A stretch of 10,957 nt of DNA. It comes from Bacteroidales bacterium. GTDB lineage: Bacteria > Bacteroidota > Bacteroidia > Bacteroidales > WCHB1-69. Of this stretch, positions 1 through 7,487 are shown piece after piece. The notes beneath the pieces were generated by a model, which worked only from the letters and a program-made list of their open reading frames with translations, ran no database searches and was not told the DNA's origin. Position 1 is the first letter of the stretch. Each line of letters begins with the position of its first letter. Made by a program: the position numbers and the translations under genes. The stretch covers positions 1-10,957 of the forward strand of contig JAQUHH010000056.1 of NCBI GenBank assembly GCA_028683685.1, in the 5' to 3' direction.

Positions 1-881
1 TATCTATTAATCATGTTAAAACATCGCACAAAAACCATGTATTTATTATCCACAGTAATACTTGCTCCTCCTTCGTTTTCGCTTTGATTAAAAGGAGAAG
101 GCATCTCTTCGCCATTGGAAAATTGTTTTTTATTGAAATTGTACGTACTAAAATAGAAACGTTCAATATCTTTAGCCTGCGTCTGAATTCCTCCCATTCG
201 AACATTTTCTTGAGGAATCCTTCTCGAATAATACATGTTTCCTTGGTCGGGAGAAATGCAGAATAAATATTCATCAAGATTTGAAGAAACTCCCTGAACT
301 ATTTGAGGATTAAAATCCACTTTGTTACGATATGCTTCATCATAAAACTCGGCATATTTTAAATGTAGCTTTGCATCTTGAAAGTCTTCTTCATTCCGAA
401 TAAGTGATTTATTTGAAACATAATGCTTAAGATACTTTGCAGATTCATTATACATTTCTTTGGTATAATATAGTTTTCCGAGAAAATAATAGGTTTGAAT
501 ATTATAATCAGCACAAACTTCAATTGATTTTGAAAAATATTGAATAGCATTACTCATCCGCTGAGGCAATAATTGCTGATATTCCATAATCTCTCTGCTA
601 TTATATTCAGAGGGTTGGTTTTGAATCTCACGCAAATAGCTTAATCCTAAAAAATAATAAGCATTAGGAAAGTCGGGTTCGGCTTCAATAACATTTAAAA
701 ACAAAGATCTGGCTTCTTCTCGTTTTCCTTTTTTGCGTGCTTCAACCGCTTTATCATATGTTTTTTGAATCTTTTTTTCAAGTTTTTCAATGCATTCGCC
801 TTCGCTTTCATCCTCTTGAGCAAATGAAAAACTCATTGCAAATAATAATAATAAAAACAATCCAATAAACTCTTTTTTCAT
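1..881 (-). CDS. Secreted TPR plus PD40 (WD40-like) beta-propeller protein, 3' end outside the window
   Basis: The frame is open from an ATG at 881-879 to the left edge, giving 293 residues without a stop. It begins with a signal peptide (about residues 1-21, hydrophobic run FIGLFLLLLFAMSFSFA, then QEDE) and has no lipobox cysteine. Residues about 42-85 and 107-155 read as tetratricopeptide helices (for example EAEPDFPNAYYFLGLSYL). From about residue 195 there are two PD40 blade motifs: CISPDQGNMYYSRR, then ENEGGASITVDNKYMVF. Bacteroidota proteins with this order often continue into a carboxypeptidase-regulatory-like domain and an OmpA C-terminal domain, as in PorE of the type IX secretion system. 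That part is not visible, and PorE is a lipoprotein while this is not, so I do not call it PorE. A periplasmic or outer-membrane-associated scaffold role is inferred. No Shine-Dalgarno sequence precedes the start. Confidence 0.8.
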   Translation of the reverse strand, partial: MKKEFIGLFLLLLFAMSFSFAQEDESEGECIEKLEKKIQKTYDKAVEARKKGKREEARSLFLNVIEAEPDFPNAYYFLGLSYLREIQNQPSEYNSREIMEYQQLLPQRMSNAIQYFSKSIEVCADYNIQTYYFLGKLYYTKEMYNESAKYLKHYVSNKSLIRNEEDFQDAKLHLKYAEFYDEAYRNKVDFNPQIVQGVSSNLDEYLFCISPDQGNMYYSRRIPQENVRMGGIQTQAKDIERFYFSTYNFNKKQFSNGEEMPSPFNQSENEGGASITVDNKYMVFVRCFNMINR

Positions 882-1126
882 AAATCAAACTCTTACATTA
901 AATATACGCAATGAAACTGCATTTATTGCTTACAATAATAACAAAATTGAAAGCATAATATTTCTGAAAAAAGAATAGTTATTGACAAATAAAATTTAAT
1001 AAGTTTAAAAACAAAATCATTTTAAAAAAGTTCATAGACGAATCAAAAATAATCATTCAAAAAACAAACTTAACTTACAATTAAAAAATCAAATCAATTT
1101 AGTTCATGTAATATAGGAAAATTTAG

Positions 1127-1133
1127 TACTTTG
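1127..1133 (+). promoter_or_regulatory. Putative Bacteroidota -7 box upstream of the GH20 gene
   Basis: TACTTTG lies 14 bases before the GH20 start codon and resembles the Bacteroidota sigma-factor -7 consensus TAnnTTTG with one base fewer in the spacer. A clear -33 TTG at the expected distance is not seen. If used, the transcript leader would be under about 12 bases, with no Shine-Dalgarno sequence. The surrounding bases (GTACTTTGGTTGCAAAA) resemble those upstream of the permease gene at 10385. Confidence 0.4.
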
Positions 1134-1147
1134 GTTGCAAAAAAACG

Positions 1148-3412
1148 ATGAAAACTTTTTTCACCCTATTTTTAGTTTCCATTTTGATTTCAGCACAAAA
1201 TCAAAATCTGCCAATAATTCCAAATCCAGTTGATGCAAAATATCAAAATCAAAATTTTAGCTTAACCCCAAAAACGCCAATCTATACGAGGCATTCCAAT
1301 GTATTGAGTGAAATTTTATGTTTTAACCATTTCTTGCAATCCTATTATGGATTTAAACTTCCAGTTACTAAAAATGTACCTGAAGTGCCAAACATTGAAA
1401 TTATTTTCTCGAATGATTTTAAAGCGGAAGCCTATCAAATGGAGATGAATTCTCAATCTATTAAAATCAAGGGACAAAAAAGCGGGATTTTTTACGGTCT
1501 TATTTCTCTTTTGCAAATGTTGCCCACCGAAATAAAGGAAACACATCCTATTCCTTGCTATAACATTAATGACTATCCGCGTTTTAAATGGCGTGGAATG
1601 CACCTGGACGTAAGTCGACATTTTTTCCCTAAAGAGAACATTTTTAGATATTTAGACATTTTGGCCTATTACAAAATGAATACTTTTCATTGGCATTTAA
1701 CCGATGATCAAGGATGGCGAATTGAGATTAAAAAACATCCACTACTCACTTCAAAAGGGGGCTGGAGAAATGGAACCTTAATTAGCCATGCAAGCAGTCC
1801 TACAGAATTATACGACAGCATTTATTACGGTGGATTCTACACTCAAGAGGAAGTTAAAGAAGTGGTAGCATATGCTAAAGCTCGTCACATCACCGTTGTT
1901 CCAGAAATTGAAATGCCCGGGCATGCAGTTGCAGCCATTCATGCCTACCCCTATCTTTCGTGTCATGGAAAAGAAGTTTCGGTAATTCAAAAATGGGGCG
2001 TCTTTGATGATGTGTTTTGCACAAAAGACACTGTTTTTAGCTTTCTTGAAGATGTTTTAACCGAAGTAATGGATTTATTTCCAAGCGAATACATTCATGT
2101 TGGCGGTGATGAATGTCCAAAAATAAATTGGAAAAACTGTCCCGTTTGTCAGGAACGTATTAAAAGTGAAAATCTAAAAAATGAGTTTGAATTACAAAGT
2201 TATTTTATTAAAAGAATTGAAGTATTTTTAAGCAAACACAATCGTAAACTTATCGGTTGGGACGAGATACTGGAAGGAGGATTGGCTCCAAATGCTGCGG
2301 TGATGTCGTGGCAGGGAATTGAAGGCGGAATTGCAGCCACAAAACATGGAAACAATGCGGTAATGACTCCCGGTTCTCATTGCTATTTTGATCATTATCA
2401 AGGCGATCCTTCAAATGAACCGCTCGCTATAGGTGGCTTTACACCGCTTTCTAAAGTATATTCGTATGAACCTATCCCTGAAGCCTTAACAGCCGAAGAG
2501 GGAACGCTTATTTTGGGAGCTCAAGCAAATCTTTGGACCGAATACATTGAAACATGGAAACATGTAGAATATATGCTTTTGCCCAGACTTTGTGCTCTGT
2601 CGGAAGTAGCTTGGTCGCCAAAAGGACAAAAAGAGTATGAAAGTTTTTTAATCCGCTTAAAAGATCATTTTCAAAAGTTTGATAAAAGAGACATCCATTA
2701 TGCCAAATCAATTTATGAAATAAATACCGAAATCATCAACGATACGATAAATCACCAAATTTTACTCAAATTGAATCAGGCTTATCCCGAAAACAAAATT
2801 TATTATAAGTCTGAATTTGAGAACAGTAAAGAAACATTTATTCCATACACCCGTCCTATTTTGATTCATAAAAATCAAACCATAAAAGCAGAAACAAGAG
2901 ATGACAAAGGGAACGTTTTGGGCAAAGCAGAGCAATCATTTTTTGTATCAAAATCGACAGGTGCAAAAATCCAACTGAAACATCAGCCTGCAAAATCATA
3001 TAGCCATGGCTCACCGCATACATTGACAGACGGTATTTTAGGACACATTCCATGGAATAGCAAAGAGTGGCTTGGCTTTCAATCACATCCATTAATTGCA
3101 ACCATCGATTTGGGAACAACACAAAACATTGAAAAAATTATAGCTCATACTTTAAAAGCAGAAGCAAGTTGGATTCACCTGCCAAGCAAAATGAAGATAG
3201 ATGTTTCCATGGATGGAAAAAAGTTTAAAAAAGCAGGCGAATTAAGTGCTTCTGACATTACAAAATCAGGAAGAATTTTAGAGTTTAATAAATCAATAAA
3301 GAATGTTCGCTATGTGAGAATTAGTTTCGATAGTATTGGAAAAATCCCTGCAGGCAAATCAGGAGCTGGTCATAATGCTTGGGTTTTTGTGAGCGAAATT
3401 CAAATTTTCTAA
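1148..3412 (+). CDS. Exported GH20 beta-N-acetylhexosaminidase with C-terminal discoidin-like domain
   Basis: This enzyme removes terminal beta-linked GlcNAc or GalNAc from glycans, chito-oligosaccharides or glycoproteins by substrate-assisted catalysis. The 754-residue protein has a signal peptide (about 1-16). A GH20b-type alpha/beta N-terminal domain follows at about 20-140, then the GH20 TIM barrel at about 145-490. Family hallmarks are visible: FKWRGMHLDVSRHF (sugar-binding R149), WHLTDDQGWRIEIK (182-195), EIEMPGHA (253-260), and HVGGDE with the catalytic pair D321-E322. W370 (GWDE) and W463 (LWTEY) are probable substrate-pocket tryptophans. A linker/FN3-like stretch (about 530-600) precedes an F5/8 type C (discoidin) fold at about 615-754, likely a carbohydrate-binding module. 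There is no lipobox and no type IX sorting tail, so a periplasmic location is favoured. cutC starts 16 bases after its stop, suggesting one operon. No susC/susD genes are adjacent, so this is not a classical polysaccharide utilisation locus. Confidence 0.95.
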   Translation: MKTFFTLFLVSILISAQNQNLPIIPNPVDAKYQNQNFSLTPKTPIYTRHSNVLSEILCFNHFLQSYYGFKLPVTKNVPEVPNIEIIFSNDFKAEAYQMEMNSQSIKIKGQKSGIFYGLISLLQMLPTEIKETHPIPCYNINDYPRFKWRGMHLDVSRHFFPKENIFRYLDILAYYKMNTFHWHLTDDQGWRIEIKKHPLLTSKGGWRNGTLISHASSPTELYDSIYYGGFYTQEEVKEVVAYAKARHITVVPEIEMPGHAVAAIHAYPYLSCHGKEVSVIQKWGVFDDVFCTKDTVFSFLEDVLTEVMDLFPSEYIHVGGDECPKINWKNCPVCQERIKSENLKNEFELQSYFIKRIEVFLSKHNRKLIGWDEILEGGLAPNAAVMSWQGIEGGIAATKHGNNAVMTPGSHCYFDHYQGDPSNEPLAIGGFTPLSKVYSYEPIPEALTAEEGTLILGAQANLWTEYIETWKHVEYMLLPRLCALSEVAWSPKGQKEYESFLIRLKDHFQKFDKRDIHYAKSIYEINTEIINDTINHQILLKLNQAYPENKIYYKSEFENSKETFIPYTRPILIHKNQTIKAETRDDKGNVLGKAEQSFFVSKSTGAKIQLKHQPAKSYSHGSPHTLTDGILGHIPWNSKEWLGFQSHPLIATIDLGTTQNIEKIIAHTLKAEASWIHLPSKMKIDVSMDGKKFKKAGELSASDITKSGRILEFNKSIKNVRYVRISFDSIGKIPAGKSGAGHNAWVFVSEIQIF

Positions 3413-3428
3413 TCAATAATTAAATTAC

Positions 3429-4160
3429 ATGATTTTAGAAGTCCCTGTATTTGATATAAAAGGTGCACTCATCGCCCAAAAGGCGGGGGCTCATCGTTTG
3501 GAACTCTGTTCGTCTTTGTCCGAAGGTGGCATTACTCCTTCGCATGGAATGATTAAATGGGCCAAAGAAAATTTAGAAATTCCATTTTTTGTCATGATTC
3601 GTCCCCGTTCGGGAAATTTCGTCTATTCTAAAGAAGAAATTGAAATTATGTTGGAAGACATTATTTTTTGTCGTGAAATTGGAATTCAAGGAGTTGTTTT
3701 TGGGATTCTTACCAACGAAGGAAATGTTCATGTGTCGCAATGTTTGAAATTATTATCGGCCACTGGCACTATGCAAACTACATTTCACAGAGCTTTCGAC
3801 CGAAGTGTAGATCCTTTCCAAGCTTTAGAAGATATTATCAATTGTGGTTTTAATAGAATTTTGTCGTCAGGACTAAAAAACACTGCTCCCGAAGGGGCTG
3901 AACTGCTTGCAAAATTAGTCGAAAAAGCAGGAAATCAAATAATTATTATGCCTGGATGTGGCGTTGACGATACTAATATTGAAAAATTACATGAAACGGT
4001 TGGAGCTCATGAATATCATTCATCTGCAAAAATTGAAGTTGAAAATCAGGATATCGGACCTGCTATATCTAGTCTTGAAAATAATTCCAAAGAATGGCTT
4101 GTTAGCTCAGAAAAAATTAAAAGCATAATACAGTGGATAAAAAAGATTAAGGAAGATTAA
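3429..4160 (+). CDS. cutC: CutC-family TIM-barrel protein
   Basis: A 243-residue cytoplasmic protein without signal peptide, full length for the CutC family (PF03932; about 245 residues in E. coli). Matching motifs include HRLELCSS (22-29), EGGITPSHG (32-40), MIRPRSGNFVYS (56-67), TFHRAFD (118-124), SSGLKNTAPEG (146-156) and EYHSSA (195-200). The family is labelled copper homeostasis, but the E. coli copper phenotype was later attributed to the small RNA MicL encoded at the cutC locus, so the biochemical function is open. Conserved polar residues at barrel-strand ends (E25, R58, H120, R121, H197) look more like an enzyme active site than a copper store, which is an inference. It lies 16 bases behind the GH20 hexosaminidase on the same strand, suggesting co-transcription and a role in sugar metabolism. 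Its end converges on the aldehyde dehydrogenase gene with 23 bases between stops. No Shine-Dalgarno sequence is seen before the ATG. Confidence 0.93.
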   Translation: MILEVPVFDIKGALIAQKAGAHRLELCSSLSEGGITPSHGMIKWAKENLEIPFFVMIRPRSGNFVYSKEEIEIMLEDIIFCREIGIQGVVFGILTNEGNVHVSQCLKLLSATGTMQTTFHRAFDRSVDPFQALEDIINCGFNRILSSGLKNTAPEGAELLAKLVEKAGNQIIIMPGCGVDDTNIEKLHETVGAHEYHSSAKIEVENQDIGPAISSLENNSKEWLVSSEKIKSIIQWIKKIKED

Positions 4161-4183
4161 CGGAGTAACTGAATCCCCTTCCT

Positions 4184-5800
4184 TTACAAAATAAAATCAG
4201 TAGACAAAAAATTGGATTCTTGTTTTTGAATTATTTCAGTAACAATCTTTTTATTAGAATCGTTTTCTTTAAAAGCAACCAAAGTCCGGATGGAAAATAC
4301 TCTTAATGCATCACTTACCGACAAGGTTCCCTCGGCTGAATCTTTTCTGCCGGTAAACGGAAAAACGTCAGGACCGCGTTGGCACTGAGCATTTACATTT
4401 ACCCTACACACCTGATTTACAAGAGTATCTATTAATATTGCTAAATCTTTTGAATCTTGTCCAAAGATACTTGCTTGCTGACCATAATTTGAATTAACAA
4501 CATAATCCAAAGGTTTTTGAATATCGGTAAAACTAACAATCGGAATAATCGGTCCAAATTGTTCTTCATGATAAATTTTCATCTCTTCGGTTACCTCAGA
4601 CAAAATTGCTGGAAAAAAGAAGGATTTATTTTTCATTCCTCCCGAAGGATTGCACAATTTCGCTCCTTTACTTATGGCATCCTCTACATAATGAGTCAGA
4701 TGTTCAGATTTATTGGGTTCAGGAAGCGGAGTGATGAAAACATTTTCATCCCAAGGCATTCCAATAACCAGTTTTTCAACTTCCTCTACAAATTTCTCTA
4801 TAAAGGCATCTTTAATATTTTCGTGAACAAAAATTATTTTCAAAGCCGTACAACGCTGACCATTAAAAGATAACGAACCGGTGATACATTCTTTTACAAC
4901 ATTATCAAAATCGCAATCCTCTAAAATAATGGCTGGATTTTTTGCTTCTAATCCCAATACAGATTTTAATTTATGTGGCTGTGGATGCTGTTTTTTCAAA
5001 ATATCAGCCACTTTACACGAACCAATAAAAGCCAGTACATTTATGTCTCCCGATTCCATAATTGGTGCTACAACCTCCTGACCATCGCCATAAATCACAT
5101 TTACAACTCCTTTTGGGAAAGAATTTTTATATGCATTCAAAAGTGGCGAATGCAATAAAACCCCAAGTTTTGGAGGTTTAAAAACAACCGTATTTCCCAT
5201 GGTTAATGCAGGAATTAAGGTTGTAAACGTCTCATTTAAAGGATAGTTGAAGGGTCCCATGCACAATACAACTCCCAATGGCGCTCTCCTTATCTGTGCA
5301 ATGATTCCTTGTTTGATAACAAGTTTTGAAGAATCTCTGTCCAAATCCTTTAAAGCGTCGATGGTATCGTTGATGTATTCAATTGTTCTGTCAAATTCTT
5401 TTTCAGAATCTTTTAAACTTTTCCCAATTTCCCACATCATCAGTTTAACCACTTCATTTCTTTGCTCTCGCATTAAAAAAGTAAATTTTTTAATGCACTC
5501 TATTCTTTGTTTTATGGTCATTGATGGCCATTCACCCTGTCCATTATTATAGGCATTTTTTGCAGCAACCAGAGCTTTTAAAGAAGTCTCTTTATCCATT
5601 AAAGGATAGCTTCCAATAAAGTTCTCAAACGTCTCATTTTCTTTAATATAAATAGGAGAATAAACTTGTTCCGATAATCCATTCCATTCCAGTATTTCAC
5701 CATTGATTAAATACTTTGTTTGATGAATGGGAAATGGCAAATTAATGGGATTAGGAATTTCTGATTTCTCAGGAAAAATTTTTTCAATTTGTTCTTTCAT
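4184..5800 (-). CDS. GapN-like aldehyde dehydrogenase (putative NADP-dependent glyceraldehyde-3-phosphate dehydrogenase)
   Basis: A 538-residue cytoplasmic ALDH-superfamily enzyme. Non-phosphorylating GapN oxidises glyceraldehyde 3-phosphate to 3-phosphoglycerate with NADP, bypassing the ATP-yielding steps of glycolysis and supplying NADPH. Visible hallmarks are MGPFNYPLNE (181-190, oxyanion N185), FKPPK (207-211, cofactor K208), FNGQRCTALK (312-321, nucleophile C317), EEQFGP (412-417, E413) and CQRGPDVFPFTGRKDSAEG (473-491). The last motif matches the GapN signature in which R475 would contact substrate phosphate, as would R316 before the nucleophile. The usual ELGGK motif reads GLEAK (283-287), so the glutamate sits two residues later (E285). 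It is about 60 residues longer than the 475-residue S. mutans enzyme, mainly at the N-terminus (about residues 1-45) and around the C-terminal end. It appears monocistronic, convergent with cutC. Confident as ALDH, less so about the exact aldehyde. Confidence 0.85.
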   Translation of the reverse strand: MKEQIEKIFPEKSEIPNPINLPFPIHQTKYLINGEILEWNGLSEQVYSPIYIKENETFENFIGSYPLMDKETSLKALVAAKNAYNNGQGEWPSMTIKQRIECIKKFTFLMREQRNEVVKLMMWEIGKSLKDSEKEFDRTIEYINDTIDALKDLDRDSSKLVIKQGIIAQIRRAPLGVVLCMGPFNYPLNETFTTLIPALTMGNTVVFKPPKLGVLLHSPLLNAYKNSFPKGVVNVIYGDGQEVVAPIMESGDINVLAFIGSCKVADILKKQHPQPHKLKSVLGLEAKNPAIILEDCDFDNVVKECITGSLSFNGQRCTALKIIFVHENIKDAFIEKFVEEVEKLVIGMPWDENVFITPLPEPNKSEHLTHYVEDAISKGAKLCNPSGGMKNKSFFFPAILSEVTEEMKIYHEEQFGPIIPIVSFTDIQKPLDYVVNSNYGQQASIFGQDSKDLAILIDTLVNQVCRVNVNAQCQRGPDVFPFTGRKDSAEGTLSVSDALRVFSIRTLVAFKENDSNKKIVTEIIQKQESNFLSTDFIL

Positions 5801-5913
5801 ATTTTCAAATTTATGTTGTTATCTTCCGTATGTATTAGCACTGAAAAAGAAAGTTTAGATCATCTCACCCATTCTCTTTTTACTTCTATTTGCAATATTT
5901 TCATGCTATACTA

Positions 5914-5921
5914 CAAAGTTA
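5914..5921 (-). promoter_or_regulatory. Possible -7 box upstream of the GapN-like gene
   Basis: On the minus strand this reads TAACTTTG, an exact match to the Bacteroidota -7 consensus TAnnTTTG, about 113 bases before the start codon. No TTG is found at the usual -33 distance, and such a match is not rare in AT-rich DNA, so support is weak. Confidence 0.22.
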
Positions 5922-6048
5922 ATTATTAAATCCAATTTTATGGAAGCCCATACTGGAAAGTAAGAGTTATCATTCGTAAAATATCACAAAATTGAAATTA
6001 TTAACAATTCAAAAAAATTCCACTATCTCCCTTTTATTTATTCAAAAC

Positions 6049-6468
6049 TTAATAGCTTGTGCATTTCCAGAATTTAAAATCCTTGTTTAATACAATATTA
6101 TTCTTAATTATCACCGTATTTTCATCTGAATATAAATAGACATCGGATGGCATTACTAAAAATGTATCCAGCGGTAATTCGATGTTTAAATTACCATCAA
6201 TCACCGTTTTCATGATACTATTTGCTTTTAATTCCTCAAAACTCCCATTTCCTAAATTATCAAGCTCCGATTTCATAATAAAGTAAACATCCCCATTATA
6301 ATTATGATAAACCCTTAATGACTCATCAATAATTGGCATACAATCTCCTGCACCATATTTAATATCTCCCATTAACTTTGTTTGTGTTTGAATATTGTAG
6401 TTGTTTTTTTCAAAACTCGATAAACTTACTAAAACGACTACAAAAATTAAAAAATATATTGTTTTCAT
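6049..6468 (-). CDS. Small secreted protein of unknown function
   Basis: I do not recognise this family. The 139-residue product starts with a clear signal peptide (about 1-19, IYFLIFVVVLVSLSSF) without a lipobox cysteine, so it is probably periplasmic or released. The mature part is short and rich in beta-prone segments: GDIKYGAGDCMP (35-46), NGDVYFIMKSELDNLG (58-73), IELPLDTFLVMPSDVYLYS (96-114), and a terminal FKFWKCTSY. The only two cysteines, C43 and C136, sit at opposite ends of the mature chain and could close a small beta-sandwich by a disulfide; that is inference. The start is well supported by AAAGGA 8 bases before the ATG, one of the few Shine-Dalgarno-like sites in the window. About 240 bases of non-coding DNA flank it on each side, so it is probably transcribed alone. 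Confidence 0.75.
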   Translation of the reverse strand: MKTIYFLIFVVVLVSLSSFEKNNYNIQTQTKLMGDIKYGAGDCMPIIDESLRVYHNYNGDVYFIMKSELDNLGNGSFEELKANSIMKTVIDGNLNIELPLDTFLVMPSDVYLYSDENTVIIKNNIVLNKDFKFWKCTSY

Positions 6469-6476
6469 AACGATTG

Positions 6477-6482
6477 TCCTTT
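6477..6482 (-). promoter_or_regulatory. Shine-Dalgarno-like site for the small secreted protein
   Basis: The minus strand reads AAAGGA, 8 bases before the ATG at 6468. The GH20, cutC, GapN-like and TPR genes in this window show no comparable purine-rich site, as is typical for Bacteroidota, so this site is unusual locally and supports the chosen start. Confidence 0.5.
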
Positions 6483-6629
6483 CATTTTATCAACACTAAT
6501 TAGATTCAATTTTTAATTAAAATGGTGCTTCAAAATAAATATAAATTAGTTGCAAAACACTAAAACAGAAAATGTTAATGCTACAATTCAGACTTTATCA
6601 GCATTTCAAATTATCCCAAAATATATTAT

Positions 6630-6668
6630 TTCAAAACGGCATTTTAATAAATAAAATGCCGTTTTGAA
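6630..6668 (-). terminator. Perfect 17-bp hairpin, likely intrinsic terminator
   Basis: Bases 6630-6646 and 6652-6668 are perfect reverse complements around a 5-base loop (core ACGGCATTTTA / TAAAATGCCGT). It begins 38 bases downstream of the stop codon of the minus-strand membrane-protein gene at 6707. The GGC/GCC core is flanked by A and T runs, so it could act in both directions. Only the minus-strand gene ends beside it. Confidence 0.75.
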
Positions 6669-6706
6669 GATGTTCACCGAGAATAATATCAATAAGACAC
6701 CTTATT

Positions 6707-7276
6707 TTATTCTTGTTCGTGATTTAATTTTTTAATCTTCATCACAAAGATTCCAATTTGATTATTCAGACCAGAAATAGGAGTAATAATTTGAAAATCA
6801 GTAGGATTAACATTCACAACTTGATCTTCAATAGCAGTATTAATAGGCATTTTAACCCCTTCGTCCTTTTTATCTGTTGAGATTTCAACAATGGAGGTTT
6901 CAGGATTAATCAATTGTAATTTTATAACATCTGTATTCTTAATAAAATCATTAAAAAACTGGTTCACCTGATCTTTATTCTCTCGAAGAAGTTCACTTCT
7001 AATTGCCCAAGAAAAAGTTTTGGCGGTTAATAAAAATCTATTGGAATTCAGGCTATCAAGTTTTAATTCATAATTTGTAATAATTTGAGATTTCTCTTTA
7101 TTAAAAGAGCTTTTTAAAATACTAATTTTGATAAGTGCCCATAAAACAACAACTATGATTATTAGAATTAAACCAAGATAATACTTGTGCTTGAAAAGAA
7201 ATTTCTTAAACTTGTTTTCTTTTTTAACATCATTATTAGTGTACACTAAATCGCTTTCTTGTTTTTCAGTTTCCAT
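6707..7276 (-). CDS. Single-pass membrane protein with extracytoplasmic sensor-like domain
   Basis: From the ATG at 7276 the product has 189 residues; an in-frame TTG at 7282 would add two. The N-terminal about 28 residues are charged and cytoplasmic (EKQESDLVYTNNDVKKENKF), followed by one strong transmembrane helix (LGLILIIIVVVLWALIKISI, about 34-53). A short helical, possibly coiled-coil region (about 56-100) follows. The C-terminal about 90 residues contain IKLQLINPETSIVEISTDKKDEG and end in IGIFVMKIKK, a pattern like the small alpha/beta sensor folds (Cache/PDC-like) of bacterial receptors. There is no HAMP, kinase, cyclase or methyl-accepting domain after it. The exact family is not recognised and the sensor reading is inference. 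The gene stands alone with a strong terminator behind it. Confidence 0.7.
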   Translation of the reverse strand: METEKQESDLVYTNNDVKKENKFKKFLFKHKYYLGLILIIIVVVLWALIKISILKSSFNKEKSQIITNYELKLDSLNSNRFLLTAKTFSWAIRSELLRENKDQVNQFFNDFIKNTDVIKLQLINPETSIVEISTDKKDEGVKMPINTAIEDQVVNVNPTDFQIITPISGLNNQIGIFVMKIKKLNHEQE

Positions 7277-7487
7277 GTTCAATTATTTATTTATTTTAAA
7301 AATCATTATTTATATTATTGCTTAATACAATAGAACAAATTATTCGTTTAAAAGTTCATATGTAATAAGCCCTATATTTTCGTTAAAGATACACACTTTT
7401 TTAAGCAAATTATGAAACTTAAAAAGAGAAATAAATTATTTTTCAAAATAAATCATAGTACCCTTTTAAAATTCGGAACACTTTAAA

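Noticed and set aside
84..550. Short open frames in the left-edge region on both strands
   Set aside because: The continuous minus-strand TPR/PD40 frame accounts for this DNA and shows clear protein motifs; the alternatives do not.
882..1147. RNA gene or small gene in the gap between the TPR/PD40 and GH20 starts
   Set aside because: The stretch is very AT-rich, with no tRNA-like cloverleaf, no strong hairpin and no plausible small ORF; it probably holds only the divergent promoters.
1316..3122. Open frames on the minus strand inside the GH20 gene
   Set aside because: They lie entirely within a well-supported coding region and show no domain, signal peptide or start context.
1148..4160. GH20-cutC as part of a polysaccharide utilisation locus
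   Set aside because: No susC, susD, sigma/anti-sigma or hybrid two-component genes flank the pair.
4149..4184. AAGGAAG ... CTTCCTT inverted repeat across the cutC/GapN stop-codon gap as a bidirectional terminator
   Set aside because: The stem is only 7 bp with a 22-base loop and overlaps both coding ends. It is not followed by a clear T-run, so it is too weak to call.
4517..5552. Open frames on the plus strand inside the GapN-like gene
   Set aside because: They are shadows of the strongly supported minus-strand ALDH gene, with cysteine- and phenylalanine-rich, unstructured translations.
5806..5813. TAAATTTG on the minus strand just before the GapN-like ATG as a -7 box
   Set aside because: It matches TAnnTTTG but would leave almost no leader and has no -33 partner; chance occurrence in AT-rich DNA is likely.
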